Shown here: positions 44,757-57,062 of the stretch, in pieces | Layout of the letters: the number at the start of each line of letters is the position of its first letter | Position numbering within the stretch: position 1 is the stretch's first letter | Assembly (NCBI GenBank): GCA_029204225.1 | Contig: CM055097.1 | Location: 558,001 to 622,000, forward strand | DNA: 64,000 nt | Reading direction: 5' to 3' | Source: Diphasiastrum complanatum | Taxonomy: Eukaryota > Streptophyta > Lycopodiopsida > Lycopodiales > Lycopodiaceae | Position numbers and translations under genes: made by a program | Notes under the pieces: generated by a model | The model's input: the letters and a program-made list of their open reading frames with translations, nothing else | Databases searched by the model: none | Told to the model about the DNA's origin: nothing

Positions 44757-45190
44757 ATCCACCAAAAAGATTCACTCCTCAAGCTTTCTAGGCAACAGTC
44801 GAGGAACCTCTAATTGTTCAAAATGCATTATCTGATGTGAACTATGATAAGTGAAAAGCAGAAATGGACAATTAGTACAACTCACTGATCAAGAACCGGA
44901 CTTGGACTCTTGCCAAAATGACGATCATACAATGCAAATGGCTTTTCAAATGGAAGTACAATTTTGATGGCTCCATTTCTAAATGAAAAGCAAGACTTGT
45001 AGCAAGAGGCTCCTCACAATAATCAGGTATTGATTGCACAGAGACTTTCAGTCTTGTTGTAAAACTTGCATCTATTTGAAGTCTGTTGGCAATTGCAGCA
45101 ATAGAATATCTTAAAGTACATCAAGTAGATGTATAGATCGTCTTATTGAATGGTTATATCCATGAAGATAACTACATGGAACTGCAGCAA
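44757..45190 (+). pseudogene. Ty1/copia reverse transcriptase remnant with many stops
   Basis: One continuous frame of about 144 codons reads as the linker and N-terminal RT: PPKRFTPQAF, YNSLIKNRTWTLAKM, CKWLFKWKYNFDGSIS, KARLVARGSSQ, VVKLASI and VLLNGYIHEDNYMEL. It has seven in-frame stops and no frameshift. The stops sit where tryptophan, glutamine or arginine codons are expected, so C-to-T or G-to-A changes explain most of them. No YVDD box follows. Confidence 0.8.
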
Positions 45191-45983
45191 TAGAATATAT
45201 TTTCAAAAAAACTTTTGGCAAGAGAGGACTCTGTAGTCCACACACTGCATAACTCATTCAGATGACTATAAAATGATATCATCCATCTATTGATGCATAT
45301 GAATCAGACTATTACAGATTGGAGCAAGCACAATACTCCAAATAATATCGTATTAAAGCAGGTACAAAACCGATCATGACTAAATGCAATTACCAACTGG
45401 GCAGACTTATGTACAGCAACAGTACTCCAGTCAACCTGATAACATAAATATTAGTCTCCCTAGATGTTTCTAGTTATCCCATGAAAGGATTCAACAAACC
45501 TGAAGGCAAGAGTTTTCAGCACTAGAAACTACCAAACCATTGATTACCTCATCTAGTAGATGTTGCTAAGCAACAAAACTTCTAGATTACCGACAGTGAT
45601 AGAAAAATGTTGCAAGACTTTGTTACCATTTCGCTCCAACCAAAGCCATTATTGAGGCCAAAAGAAAATCCCCACCTGGAAAAAGCTTTTTGAGTGTACA
45701 TAGAATACACTTTGATTACAACTTCTTGTGTGAGCCCATGTCAGGTCTCAGAAGCTTATCTTCTCACAGCACAATAGCATGAAAATAAGAAAAAATGCAA
45801 ACAGACTTCTGATTACAGTTGAAGACTAGTATTTTCAGTCTTGTGAAGAGGACTTCACAATGCAATCAGATTTCTTCCCCCCAAGGCAAGCACCATAGAG
45901 CTTCCAAGTATTCACTGTCAGATAGGTGCACAGAGCATGTCCCTCGAGGCTCGTTGAGACTTTTCCTAACTAAACATTAAATG
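45191..45983. other. 3' flank of the At1g16860-like gene; no other gene
   Basis: It probably contains the gene's 3' UTR and perhaps more copia debris. No polyadenylation signal was fixed. Confidence 0.4.
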
Positions 45984-48900
45984 TCAGAGAGGTATCCCAT
46001 TGAACTTTGAAATTTCTTCACATCTTATGATAAGGCCCTCTGAATAAGCAGGCAGAAGAAATTTTCCCCATTGACATCCCGTCGACACTGGTTCAGGGGG
46101 AGGAACAATCATCAACACGTTTTCATGCCTTTGGACAATACCTAGTACAGTTACTGTGCTCCCCTCTTTTATATACCTGAAAGTTAAAAGTATTAGTGAC
46201 AAACACTATCACCAGAAGTCATTTAGAGTACATGCAACACCCATTTTAACCGGTGAGGATGAAAACATGTTAACCATTCCCCTAATTCAACTTGACTTTC
46301 TTTTTGTATATTACTTCCAAAGTGCACAAGTGGAATCAAACTCCAGACCTTAAAGGCGCAGAAAGAGGATGTCAACCACTTCTTGCATCATATGATTTTG
46401 CAAACACACATGATACTACTTGAAAAGGCAATGCATGCTTATTGCGATTGAAATTCATCAAATTAAGTTCACATTACTCGAGAAAGAACATTAACCATGG
46501 AATTGAGAAATGTTTTACCCTTCTGTAAGCTGCATCTTCCTATCCTCCCTGGAAAGGTTTCTTTCCGTCAGCCAGCGTACAAAATCGATAGGAAGCTCTT
46601 TGCTCTTAGGTGTGATCTCCACCACTGCACTCTCTTCCACATATGGAGTGACACTTGCACCATAGCCAGCCTTCACCAAGGCTCTTAAGCCAGATTGGAA
46701 ATCAGATATATAAAAGTCGACAACATGCCTCTGCAACCAGCACCCCAAGATGAAATCAATAAACAACACTCTCCAGAAGTCAAAACAGGTTTGTGGGACC
46801 AAAATGCAAACCTAACAGCAAGTTTGATAGGATCCCAACATTTCAAGTAAGAATCGTGTGATGCTGGATAAAAGAGGACATGTCATTAAATCTCTAATCA
46901 GTTAAGGTAACCACAAGAAAATCAAACTTCTAGAGATGCAGACTGAGAATCAAAACGAACTTGTGAATCATTTGTGTTAGAGAACCACGGCAAGTCATAA
47001 CCAAAACCTGCTGAGATTATTTTATTTGAAGGAAGCTTCAATATGGGGGATGAAGAGGGAGGAAGAAGCTGGAAGCAGATAATACCGAACAAAGACATTG
47101 AGCTAGATAGCAGATATGCAAATTAGTGCCATGCAGCACAAAGTTGTTTCCTTTATCTTCCTGGAAAAATACAAAAAATTTGATGGGTTTAATCTACTTT
47201 TCAAAATACTGCTAGACAAGCACTTTAAATTTCCTTATAAAACATGTGTTGCCAACAATTTGAAGTTGCAATTAATTGCTTGTACCAAAGTTCATGGACA
47301 TCACACATTCAAAAAAATTCTTGATAACTTGCACAAAAGTGGGAAATGTTCCATGAGAATTGAGAAAAAGGTTGTGCTGTTCATAATGTGCCCAAACGTA
47401 TCAAGATAATAACTTTGACTCTGATTTTAGGGTCTCCAAAAGGATCTCTGTAACTCTGAAAAATGAGTGAATTTCTGCTAATCCTTACTGCAATGGCAAA
47501 AACTTTATAGAGGGTACAGTGGAGTGAGGAGCTTCAGAAAAGCTACATACATCAATATGCCCAGGCTTACATAATCAAACTTCGAGAAAATCTAAGAGCT
47601 CTCAGCTAGTTATTGAAGTAGCAACACTACAGTTCTGAACATATGAAAGCTTATTCTTCTCGAGTAACTGATCATCATACTTACTAGCAATCACGGAGAA
47701 TGTGCAAGTTTTTTTGCTTAGATCCATGTATGTGGACTTGGAACAAAATGCATCTTACAAGCTACGTTATACATAGTACAGTGTACAAAATTGGTGATTA
47801 AACATTAGGCTTCATCCAACACTACAATGTACTTCCTAGGCCACACAAACTTGAAAATTTCCAAGCATTTAGTAGTATTTTACAGTAGAATCGACTCAGA
47901 TTTGTACTTGTTTTATATACTGAACCACCAGCAAACAAGTTTGCTAGTTCGAAAACACCAGCAAATGCGCTTGCTGGGAACCATGCTGATTATTAACCAG
48001 CTTGTAGGGTGCAGTAAAGGTATCTTATTCTCATACAGGTTCTTACAATGTTCTTCAAAGTTCCTGTAGATTTCAAGAAGTTTCTGAGAAACCTGAGAAG
48101 AGATGGCGCATGAGAGTTGTTGCAAACAGGAGGAGGCCCAATAGAGGAATATTAGATTTGTACAATCCTTCAACTGAAGATTATTCTCGGTTAGCTCTCA
48201 GATGAGATCCGATTTAATCATTGGCATCTACCTGAAAGACAAAGAGGCCCTTGAAAAGCATTGGAGCCTGCAAAACAGAGGCTTGTGTGCCATGCATGTA
48301 ACCATGAGAAACAACTCATGTATGTGATGATCTACTATGATTCAAGATCATTATACCATCCTTTACATGTGTCTAAGTTTATGCCAATTGGTCGCTTCGG
48401 ATCTTAGAGAGCCTCAAAATGTAGTAGAATTTTCACAATGTACACCCAGGAAGATCCTGCATTTGATACAAGGTCAAAGCATATAGTTAAAACATGATGC
48501 AGCTTCGACAAGAACTTGGAAGTTCCACTGTGCAAGTGCCCTGGCAACCACAAAACCAGGGAGAGACAAATAGCCCCAAATAGGAGAGAGTATCATGCCA
48601 CAAAATAATCTGTAAGTGAAGATGAAATGAAAGGGAAAATATATAGCGCTTCTTTGAAAAATAACAGTAACATCTGCATCGCCAAGATCTATAAAGAAAA
48701 AAAGTTGGATAAACTGCAAATTCACACAATTTCAATCAATGCTTTCAGAGAATATCCTAAGAAAACCATACAAAATCAAGATGCAACTCTGCATTTGTTG
48801 GGAAAAAAAAAGTCAAGATACATACACTATAGCAATGAGAACACACTGAAAGCGTATTATCCATAGAGAAACTAAATAGCTATTGGGTTAACAGAGGAAG

Positions 48901-51881
48901 ATAACTTGCAATTGCACATAACTACAAAATGAAGATATTGCAAAGCTGAATCCCTCAAAAAACTTAAAAGGCATCTAAGTTCACTGAACTCCTAGTTTGA
49001 ACTGATATCAACCTCTAGATGTCTCAAAGCCCAAGTGAATCGACGTTGCTTTTCCTTTGCAGGCTTAGAACCAGAGCTCCTATATTCACGCAGTCCAGTT
49101 GAAGTATATATGCAACGGTTGACCTTCTGAAAAGATGATTCAAGGGGAACGCTACCACAAGTTACTACCTGCAAAACAATTAAAAAGTCTCAGATATTGA
49201 GAACAGGAGCAAACTTCACAATCAGCTGTAAAAGATAAAATTCAGTATCCATTATCAATGATATATGAACATCCAATGGGAAGAGATCTTACAATAACAC
49301 ATCTATATCTTCAATATCAACAAGGGATAGGTTGAAGGGCCAAAAGTAGTGCCAAGTTGAGACCACTGTTGATCACAATACTAGAATATTCTGCTCATGA
49401 AATTTCAAAATTTCCAGCATAGGATTCAAAGCACTTGGGCAGAACATGCAGGAAAAGGATAGGCAGTCAGGATACTCCCTCCTGGAAACAATCTGTGTTG
49501 GTTTATAAATGATTCTAAACATGTTCAGATAGTGCACCATCCAACTATACAACATTCTCCACAATGCAAAAAACTCTAGCAAGAGTACGTTTTCTAATAA
49601 TGCCTTTTAAGCTGCAGGCAGTTACAGACAGGAAACAGCCACAGGCCTCTCAACAACCTCCATGCTCAGAGGATATTTTCTAACTCGAGCTCTTGTTCAC
49701 CCCGGAGAGCAATGCTCCAGGGGACCAAGTCTGTGGCTAGAAATATGCAAAAAAGACTATCTAGTGCTGAGTGCTCCAAGTCGTTACTTAAATTGCAAAC
49801 TTGATTGAAAATAACATTCCTAAGCTCTAAAAAGGGTTCTTTTCTCACAAAAAAACAGCAACCACAAATTGACCCAGATATCAATCTCACCAAAGAGTCT
49901 ACAGAGATCTTATGTTTATGTATGTGAGAATAAAGGAGAGATGAAAGCAAAATGTACAAACTAGAAAATTGAGGGCCATGCAACATCACTTCAGGGCACA
50001 TGCTTCAAAGAAACAATGTCCAGTATAAGGAGGATTTGTGGCAGCATACACTACTGAAGGGCTTACTTGAAAAAATGTCAGGCATAGAAACTTTTAACAA
50101 GAAAGCAGGCATCCAACCTGATAACACTAGGGTATGATTTGATGATCTAAGAAGAGTCAATGGTGTATGCTACTCGTGGTCGTAAGTCACTATAGCACAC
50201 ACAGATTAAGTGTAGAGAAAAGCTCCAAATTTGAAACTCATAGAGAAATATTACATAAACTAGCCCTAGCACCCAGAATGATTTACAGGCTTTTCAGTTC
50301 TCCAGGTGTTACTCATAACCTAGGCTCTAGCTACATATGGAATTCTACACACTCGGAAAAGTCAGCCATATGATCCCAAATACAACATTTACTCATTGGA
50401 AACTAGTTAGAACAAGTGCATGTCCACCAATGACTTGTCAGTTTATGGTCTTTATGAACACGAGATTGTGAGGTACGATTTGGTCCTGATGAAGAGGATT
50501 ATTTAAAAGGTAGCAAGGACCTTGTGGATGTGCTTCAATCCTTGCATCTTGGAGGCACGTCAGGACTTTAAGCCCAGTGTTGCCTCAGCCATGCATTCAC
50601 GTTAAGGGTGCAGAAAAACGTTAAGAGGGAGACATTAATCACAGAAATACATGGCTGAGGCAGTGCCAGTGCCAAAAATCCCACGTCCCTCCAAGCCCCA
50701 ACGGTGCTACAATAGTATCACATTGCAAGAAAAGCGTATAGTTAGTACTTTATGGACTTTGTCGGGTGAACTTAGCTATCAAACTATTTGGGATTACAGA
50801 GGTTATTTTCTGCTAGCTAAAGTTCAACCAATCTCACATACTTCTTCAGAATGAACTACAAGCAGATTTTGTAGAACGTTCCAAACAAAAAAGACAAAAC
50901 AATTAGTCAGAAAGTGCTTACCCCTGTAACTTTCACATACTGCCCATTCTTTGCATTATTGAGCTGTGTATCTGGAAAGTTGACCACAAATCCAAGAATT
51001 GCTCTACTACCCCAGCATGTATTCCAAATAAGAAGTACTAACAGAGCCACAAACAATGTTGCCACAACAATAAGTAGTATGGCATTCTGAACAGCGGCAA
51101 GAATAAAACCTCCAGCAATGAAGCCCATAACAAAGAGGGGAATTACTGTCCAAAGAATCACCCTTGGGAAACTTCGTGTAAAAGAATAAAGCTGACTATT
51201 GCTAAGATTGTTGATAGCCTGATTGGTGGCAAACCCAGGCACAAACTTTCCAGATGCACTTGAATCTAGTGGCCCAGAACAGACTTTTCTACTGGAAGAA
51301 AGAGGGCCTGAAAAAATTGGTCCTGAGGTGATGAGACCTGTGGCAGGAAGCTGTGGTGCAAGGGGTCCTGATGTCTTCAGCACATTGGGTGTAGCACTAC
51401 CCGAAAGAGGCCCTGATGATTTTGAAGGCACGCCTGAGGGTCCAGTTATCAAGGGACCTGACTTTGAGCCTGGAACAGCGATTCCTGTGAGTGGCCCAGA
51501 ATTACACCTCTGCGGAGCAGGCTTGTTACTTGCACCAGCTGAGGACAAAGGGCCGGATGTTGAGAAGGCTGATCGAGGAGCTCCAGAGGGCAGAGGTCCA
51601 GAATGAGAGCGAGACAAGATCACACCAGTTGTTTTACCCTGAGCACCCCCAACCAATCCAGAAGGTTTCAACTTGGGAGCCTCAACAGGAATATCAAACA
51701 TTTTGCCGAGCTCCCCAGATTTCTTGATGTCGCCTCCAGTGTAAGGAGCGGCGGCAGTACTCATTGTAGGTGCCCTTTCTTTATACTGATCCGGCCGGCC
51801 TGACACGTAGAGGCCATTGCTGAGTTGATGGGAAGGAAAACTTGTCACAGGTATTGTATAACTATTATTGTTGCTCCCCAT
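45984..51881 (-). CDS. At1g16860-like integral membrane protein (four coding exons)
   Basis: A homologue of the Arabidopsis membrane protein At1g16860; no precise biochemical role is known to me. Coding exons on the minus strand: 51881-50922, 49168-49013, 46730-46519 and 46176-45984 (stop), all with GT-AG introns of about 1.75, 2.28 and 0.34 kb. They give 506 residues without a lesion. The N-terminus FPSHQLSNGLYVSGRP and YTGGDIKKSGELGKMFD are family signatures. Residues about 90-215 are a low-complexity region with eight or nine SGPL repeats. Two membrane segments lie at about 241-263 and 266-288 (FVMGFIAGGFILAAVQN). The soluble C-terminus holds NAKNGQYVKVTG, VPLESSFQKVNRCIYTST, RRFTWALRHLE, RHVVDFYISDFQSGLRALVK and YIKEGSTVTVLGIVQRHEN, ending FNGIPL. 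Exon joins are phase 0, 0 and 2 and restore known family text exactly. The ATG at 51881 starts MGS, as in the family. Donor 2 (GTTGAT) is weak but the only consistent site. Confidence 0.93.
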
Positions 51882-52897
51882 TATATGACGGTATGGATTT
51901 TCAGAAAGCCAGTATGTTATTATAACGCTATATCAAATGCACGAGAGCGTAAGATGACGGTTTGCAAAAATCTCTTTGCAAAACCAAAGAATCCCAGACG
52001 CGATGTGCAATGGCGTGAAGAAGTACAAGGGATAATTCCACGTTCAAGCTGTTTGCTTCTTGGAATCTTTCGCATTACTGAAGCTGGTAATCAAACATAA
52101 CATCCTGAGAAGCAGCAAGAGAAGCCGATATGTGAGAAGCCACAGCAGAAAACGCACCAGGTGTGTTACAAGCAGTACCCGTCCAAACGCAGTGATCCAA
52201 ACGTAACTGACCACCTTAACCTTCGAAACTTTCCCACAACCACTTATGCTAAAGCGGAAACCGTCCTCGATATGAGCGTAGACCGGATAGACAACAAAGT
52301 TGCCGAGGTTTGTAAGCTAAACGAACCAACAGGAAGTTAAGGCAAGCCTTATCACTCTGTTTTGCTGCAATGCAAGCAGCACGACCACCAGGAATCCCAG
52401 CCGTCATTTAACAAAGCCAAGGAACAGCTCATGCCAGCCATCTCCAGCGTTCAAGAAACGCAATGCAGCATCAAAAATCCCACAAACTAACGCTGTGTGA
52501 CGTCAAAATGCCTGTGAAGCAGCAGGATTTGCCAACAGCCATAAGCCTAAAGACCAAACCTCTTGCTCCGGTGGCGAGGCTGCCAGTTCTTGAGCACTCT
52601 TAGGATCCACAACTGCAAACCTAGAGTAGATGAAGCAAGCCACACAAAACCGGGACAGAATCCGCAGCAAGCAAGCCTGGATCCAGCAGCTTCACTGACA
52701 GAAAACTCGATCTGACTGACTGACTGTCCAGTACTCTTTCACCTGCCTTTTGTCTGAAAACACAATGCTGCTCGAACAACAGACTTCTGCGAGGCTTCAG
52801 AAACAGAAGAATGCTTCGCTTCTGCTCACGCAGCTCCGCAGATCTGTGCTTCCTCGCAAACCAAAATCAGAACTCTCTCTCGCTCTCTCTTTTTCTC

Positions 52898-52899
<2 letters not shown>
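51882..52899. other. 5' flank/probable 5' UTR of the At1g16860-like gene
   Basis: No coding sequence recognised. The long distance to the CT tract suggests a 5'-UTR intron, not resolved. Confidence 0.35.

Positions 52900-52938
<39 letters not shown>
52900..52938 (+). repeat. (CT)n microsatellite, GA on the gene strand
   Basis: About 38 bases of uninterrupted CT, preceded by shorter CTCT runs from 52872. It lies about 1.02 kb upstream of the At1g16860-like ATG, i.e. (GA)n on the coding strand, and is therefore a candidate BBR/BPC site. Confidence 0.95.
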
Positions 52939-52942
<4 letters not shown>

Positions 52943-53208
52943 TGGATGTCTGCAGGCGGTAAACAACAGATAAACGCGGGATGGCCACATGGGACGGAAT
53001 CACGTAAAACGAGAACCGACGAGGATGTGGAAGCATACCTCCGGTTTACAAGCAGAACAAGAAGCACCACCTGTTCGTCCATGTGACCAGATTCGTATCT
53101 CTTCGTGGGGGCACTTCCTGGCACGACATATTCTACTCTAGACCAATTACATCGCTGCCACGTGCTATATACGCTGTTCTGGTAGACTTTAAATGGCTCG
53201 CTGTAATA

Positions 53209-53250
53209 ACGTGGCGAGATCTCAACGGTGATGGTAGAATCCAACGGTGG
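53209..53250 (-). promoter_or_regulatory. Two-part motif module 3
   Basis: On the minus strand: CCACCGTTGGAT, 17 bases, GATCTCGCCACGT. The 17-base spacer contains a second CACCGTTGA. Confidence 0.4.
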
Positions 53251-53465
53251 AGGGCTTTGGACCGGCAGCAAAAGCGAGCCGGCGATGCCGGACGGCAGTC
53301 CGGAGCCGGACGGCGCAGACAGTGCATGCCATTGGCCAGCCGGACGGCGAAAGCGGTGCGGGTTGCGATTCGTGGGCCCCCTCCAGCAAGGCTAAATCTC
53401 AACCACTCGGACCATGCCACGTGTCCCATGGTCAATTGAGCTCCTTTCAATGGGCAGTCACAGAA

Positions 53466-53507
53466 CACGTGGCAAAACCTGAACACTGATGGCGAAATCC
53501 AACGGTT
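53466..53507 (-). promoter_or_regulatory. Two-part motif module 4
   Basis: On the minus strand: AACCGTTGGAT, 17 bases, GGTTTTGCCACGTG. The second half is one of the CACGTG boxes. Confidence 0.4.
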
Positions 53508-53644
53508 TAAAGGAGGGCCGACCACCTACCATTGAAAGCTGAAACAAGGACTGGGGGAACCTGGGGGGTGGGTTCGTTATCTTTAGGGCCGGCTCACCCA
53601 TGGCAGGCCTCATAACTTATGGACAATGCTTAATTCTAAGCCAA

Positions 53645-53687
53645 AGCCGTTAGATGCTATCTAAAACAGTCAGATTCTGCCACGTGG
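53645..53687 (+). promoter_or_regulatory. Two-part motif module 5
   Basis: On the plus strand: AGCCGTTAGAT (one change from the consensus), 16-17 bases, GATTCTGCCACGTGG. Confidence 0.38.
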
Positions 53688-53699
53688 CTATAATAACCA

Positions 53700-55033
53700 T
53701 GGATCTGTTTCCAAGTTGCAGATTTGACCTGTGGCTAGCAACCCAAATGTGTTGTGCCATGAAGCCCCTCGTCGTGGCCACCGAGCTTGCCACCAGTGTT
53801 GGGGCGGGTATCAAAATTTTGACACCAACCGGATCGGGGCATTGTAATTTTTTCACAGCTCGTAGGTGCCTGGGAAAAAAATTTCCCAAGCACCAATGAC
53901 CAAACTTGTCCCAGTTCCCGATCACCTGCGTGCCAACGGCCCCACGTGTCCCGCGTGCAGGTGCCCACATGTCTCATGTGCTGACACCCGCATGTCCCAT
54001 TGGTGCCACGTGTCTTGAGCATTAGCAACCACCTAGTCCCGGGCACCGGCACATGGGCCATCTCACCCAGGCACCCACAACACATGTAAGACAATGGCGG
54101 AGTTTCCACGTATATGGCTCACTGGGCAACTCCCCCATTTGCTTAAGGGATGCGGCCACTCTTTAGGAAGCAAGTGCAGGGAGCCGGGAGCCGAGAGCCT
54201 GTTCCCGGGCATCGAGAGCCCATGGTTGGGGCAGCCGGGAACCGGGAGGGGGCCTGGCGGGCATACAGCCCGTACGTCCCCCCTATGCATGGTTTAGCAT
54301 AAGGCCTTCATATGTGACACCATTAGTTATCAACCCAGTATAAACATGTACGCATTGCTAAAAATACTCTTTCTAAATAATAATATGTCATTTGAGATGT
54401 CAAAAAAATCTGAAATATCGAAAAAATTTACTAAAAGATTCTATTATTAATACCTAGGCAGAATTCCTTAAAATCCCCCGAACCCGAGTATCAATATGAG
54501 TATTAAGATAGTTAATACTAGGGGATCCGGCTCTAAACCCTATTATTATAAAATCATATAGCAATTGGATATGTTCTATGATACCACTGTTGATACCATT
54601 ATTTATACCAATCGGGCACCTATATACCCGCCCAACAATGTTTGGCACCTTCCAATTGAATGTGCTTTGGAAATTGGATAAACCCCTACTTCAATCTAAG
54701 CAACCCTGCCTGAAAATGTAAAGTCGGAACAAGAGGGCTTTACCTTGCGTAAAGAAGCAACCCTGTTGTTTCTTTTCTTTTATTTTCCTTTTTTTCATAC
54801 GAGTCATACAAGCATGATTCCTATGATGGGTAAAATCTTGTTTCATGGGCTTTATGCATCTAAGGGAACCTATCTAAAATTGTGTAAAGCCCAAACCCTC
54901 CATAAAGAACCAACCCCATTTTTTTTTTCTTTTTTCGTGTCAATCATTTCAAAATATTTATGGGATGGAATATGAGAATAATTCCTATCATGAAATCTCC
55001 ATGGTAGGAATTATGCTTATATAGTTTCTTGCT
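53700..55033. other. No gene recognised; GC-rich then AT-rich
   Basis: 54170-54260 is rich in GGGAGCCGGGA-like words. Overlapping open frames on both strands follow from the high GC and have no family pattern. Confidence 0.4.
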
Positions 55034-55107
55034 CATTATGAACATAATTTCTTCTAAATGGATCTACCCTAGGCCGAATTCCCATAAAGGGAATTATGTT
55101 CATAATG
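55034..55107. repeat. Perfect 16-bp inverted repeat
   Basis: CATTATGAACATAATT at 55034-55049 and AATTATGTTCATAATG at 55092-55107, 42 bases apart. It could be the remains of a small inverted-repeat element. Confidence 0.7.
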
Positions 55108-55253
55108 CCTTGCAATTATGTCATATGAAGCTAAGCAAAAATGAAAAAAATGAGGCTAGGCCGCAGGTCTTTATGTATGGGAAAGGCCTTCACACTTGGG
55201 CTTTTCCTGGCATAAGGCCCTAGGAAAATATTTAAAACTTTATCATCCTTCGT

Positions 55254-55485
55254 CTAAAAATGATAAAGATCTTTATAGCAACAACATAGGTTCCTTTGAT
55301 GTTACGATTTTCTAAAGATATTTATCTTTATAGACAAAGGAACCTTACAAATTCATAAGGTTCTTCCATCTATAAATGGTAAAGATTGGTATAGCAACAA
55401 CATAGATTTCTTTGATGTTATGATTTTCTAAAGATATTTACTATTTATAGACAAAGGAGCCTTACAAATTCATAAGGTTCACATT
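55254..55485 (+). repeat. Tandem duplication, 116-bp unit with internal hairpin
   Basis: Units begin at 55254 and 55370 and share TATAGCAACAACATAG, TTTCTAAAGATATTTA and CTTACAAATTCATAAGGTTC. Inside unit 1, AGGTTCCTTTG and CAAAGGAACCT form an 11-bp inverted pair; in unit 2 it is degraded. Confidence 0.85.
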
Positions 55486-55489
55486 GCCT

Positions 55490-57062
55490 ATGGATTTCGT
55501 GACATAATCTTTTGTGCAAATGCACTGTAGATTTTTTTTCAGAGTGTTTAATGTGTATATACTACTTTGTGCCACAAGAGCCCATTCCCATGAGACCCAT
55601 GGGCTTTCTAGTGAATAGCATTTTTTAATGGGCATAAAGCACATGGACTTTTCCCATAAATCACAATATATGTGTCGTTATAAGTAAAATTGAACAAAGA
55701 AAAATAATACAAGTCTTTATGCTCAATGCAGGCCCATGTGATGATCATTCTAGTTTGTCACACCTTAGGTTGCCCTTGAGAGAATTATACACTAGTATTT
55801 TACGCTCATTAAAAGCATAGGTGACTATTGTTCTAGGTTTTCAAACATATACCTACTTGATGGGACTAGAGCCTGAACCCTACACAGACAATTTTCCCTA
55901 AATTTTTTTGAATTACAATGAAAATACATTTCATAGTGCAAAAAGTCCCCTTTACAAAATTCACCTCCTCACCAAACCATAAATTCCACGATAAGAAATC
56001 TGTGTACCTATAAAAGAAAATTTCTCCAATTGACCTCAGAATCTATCATAGCCCTATGTGCATGATCCAATGTATACCTAATTTCAAAATAGAAGTACAT
56101 TTATTTCATATAAGATAGACATCATTCTAACACTTCCCTTCTTTTATGCAAAGGTGGTTTATTGCCTAGATGATGGGAATGCATATCAACTACATGACTA
56201 TGTGGGTTGTGATAAGTATTCATTGTACTTAGTGCATGTGTATAAAATTCAATTCATACATGCATGCACTTATATTGTATTCATTATTTATGTATATAAT
56301 TACCAATTATTATGTTTTAGCAATCCTTTATCCCATAACCAATCATGTCTTATTGCAAATATGTTCACTCTTTCTTATGATTAGTCTTTTCACTAGAAAC
56401 AACCAAATTTTACTTTCCATAATAGAAAGACACTTTATTAGATATAAGGGGATTCGATAAATACCAGAAAATGATTAAATTGTGGTATTGATATGATTCT
56501 TTGTGATCAACTCTTCATGTTCTTAGAATTTCTCACTAAGGCATAAAAGCTTATGCATTCTACATTTCCAGAAAGTTTGGCACCATAGAAGATTTAAGAC
56601 AATTGTTGGACCCAATTTTGAATAAGTTTTCTAAGTTCAATACAATAACCTAAGACTTACCAAGAGAATGATTCTTAAAATAAGCACATGTAAGAGTTCA
56701 GCTTTACTATAATTCTCCTTTCACTAGACTTTAAATTGAATAGCCATTAGGATTCCCTTCAATCTTTTTTCAGCCACTTACCATACTAATGGTGTGTAGA
56801 TATTTTAAGACTATATGGATCACTAAGATATGGTTTCTATTATTTTGTACAAATTGGACCGTGGTGATTCAAACCTCCTTAAATTCTTAGAGGAGAAATC
56901 TATTAGTTAAAAATAAAAAGAGACAAGTCCTGCAACAAAGTTCTAGACATCATATTAAAGCTTCTATCTCTTAGGTGTTTTGCATAACAAGAGGAGCTAG
57001 AGAGAGTAAAGCAATCCCATGGCTATTATCACCCTACTTAGGACAACGAGGTTTTGAGCCAT
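55490..57062. other. No gene recognised
   Basis: AT-rich. Two overlapping plus-strand frames near 56154-56460 are hydrophobic and probably chance. Confidence 0.4.

Larger units (their letters stand above)
53159..54012. promoter_or_regulatory. Cluster of six CACGTG boxes in GC-rich flank
   Basis: CACGTG occurs at 53159, 53418, 53466, 53681, 53943 and 54007, mostly as CCACGTGtC or CACGTGGC. Such G-boxes are bound by plant bZIP and bHLH factors. The stretch 53170-54290 is clearly more GC-rich than the rest of the window. The nearest gene is the minus-strand At1g16860-like gene, whose upstream region this is. Whether the boxes act on it is not shown. Confidence 0.45.

Noticed and set aside
47116-47409. 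97-codon plus-strand frame
   Set aside because: It lies within intron 2 of the At1g16860-like gene and has no recognisable pattern.
51223-51606. 127-codon plus-strand frame rich in GP
   Set aside because: It is antisense to the SGPL-repeat part of exon 1 of the At1g16860-like gene.
53083-53525. Open frames of 118 and 130 codons on both strands
   Set aside because: They come from the GC-rich, stop-poor composition; no domain pattern in either.
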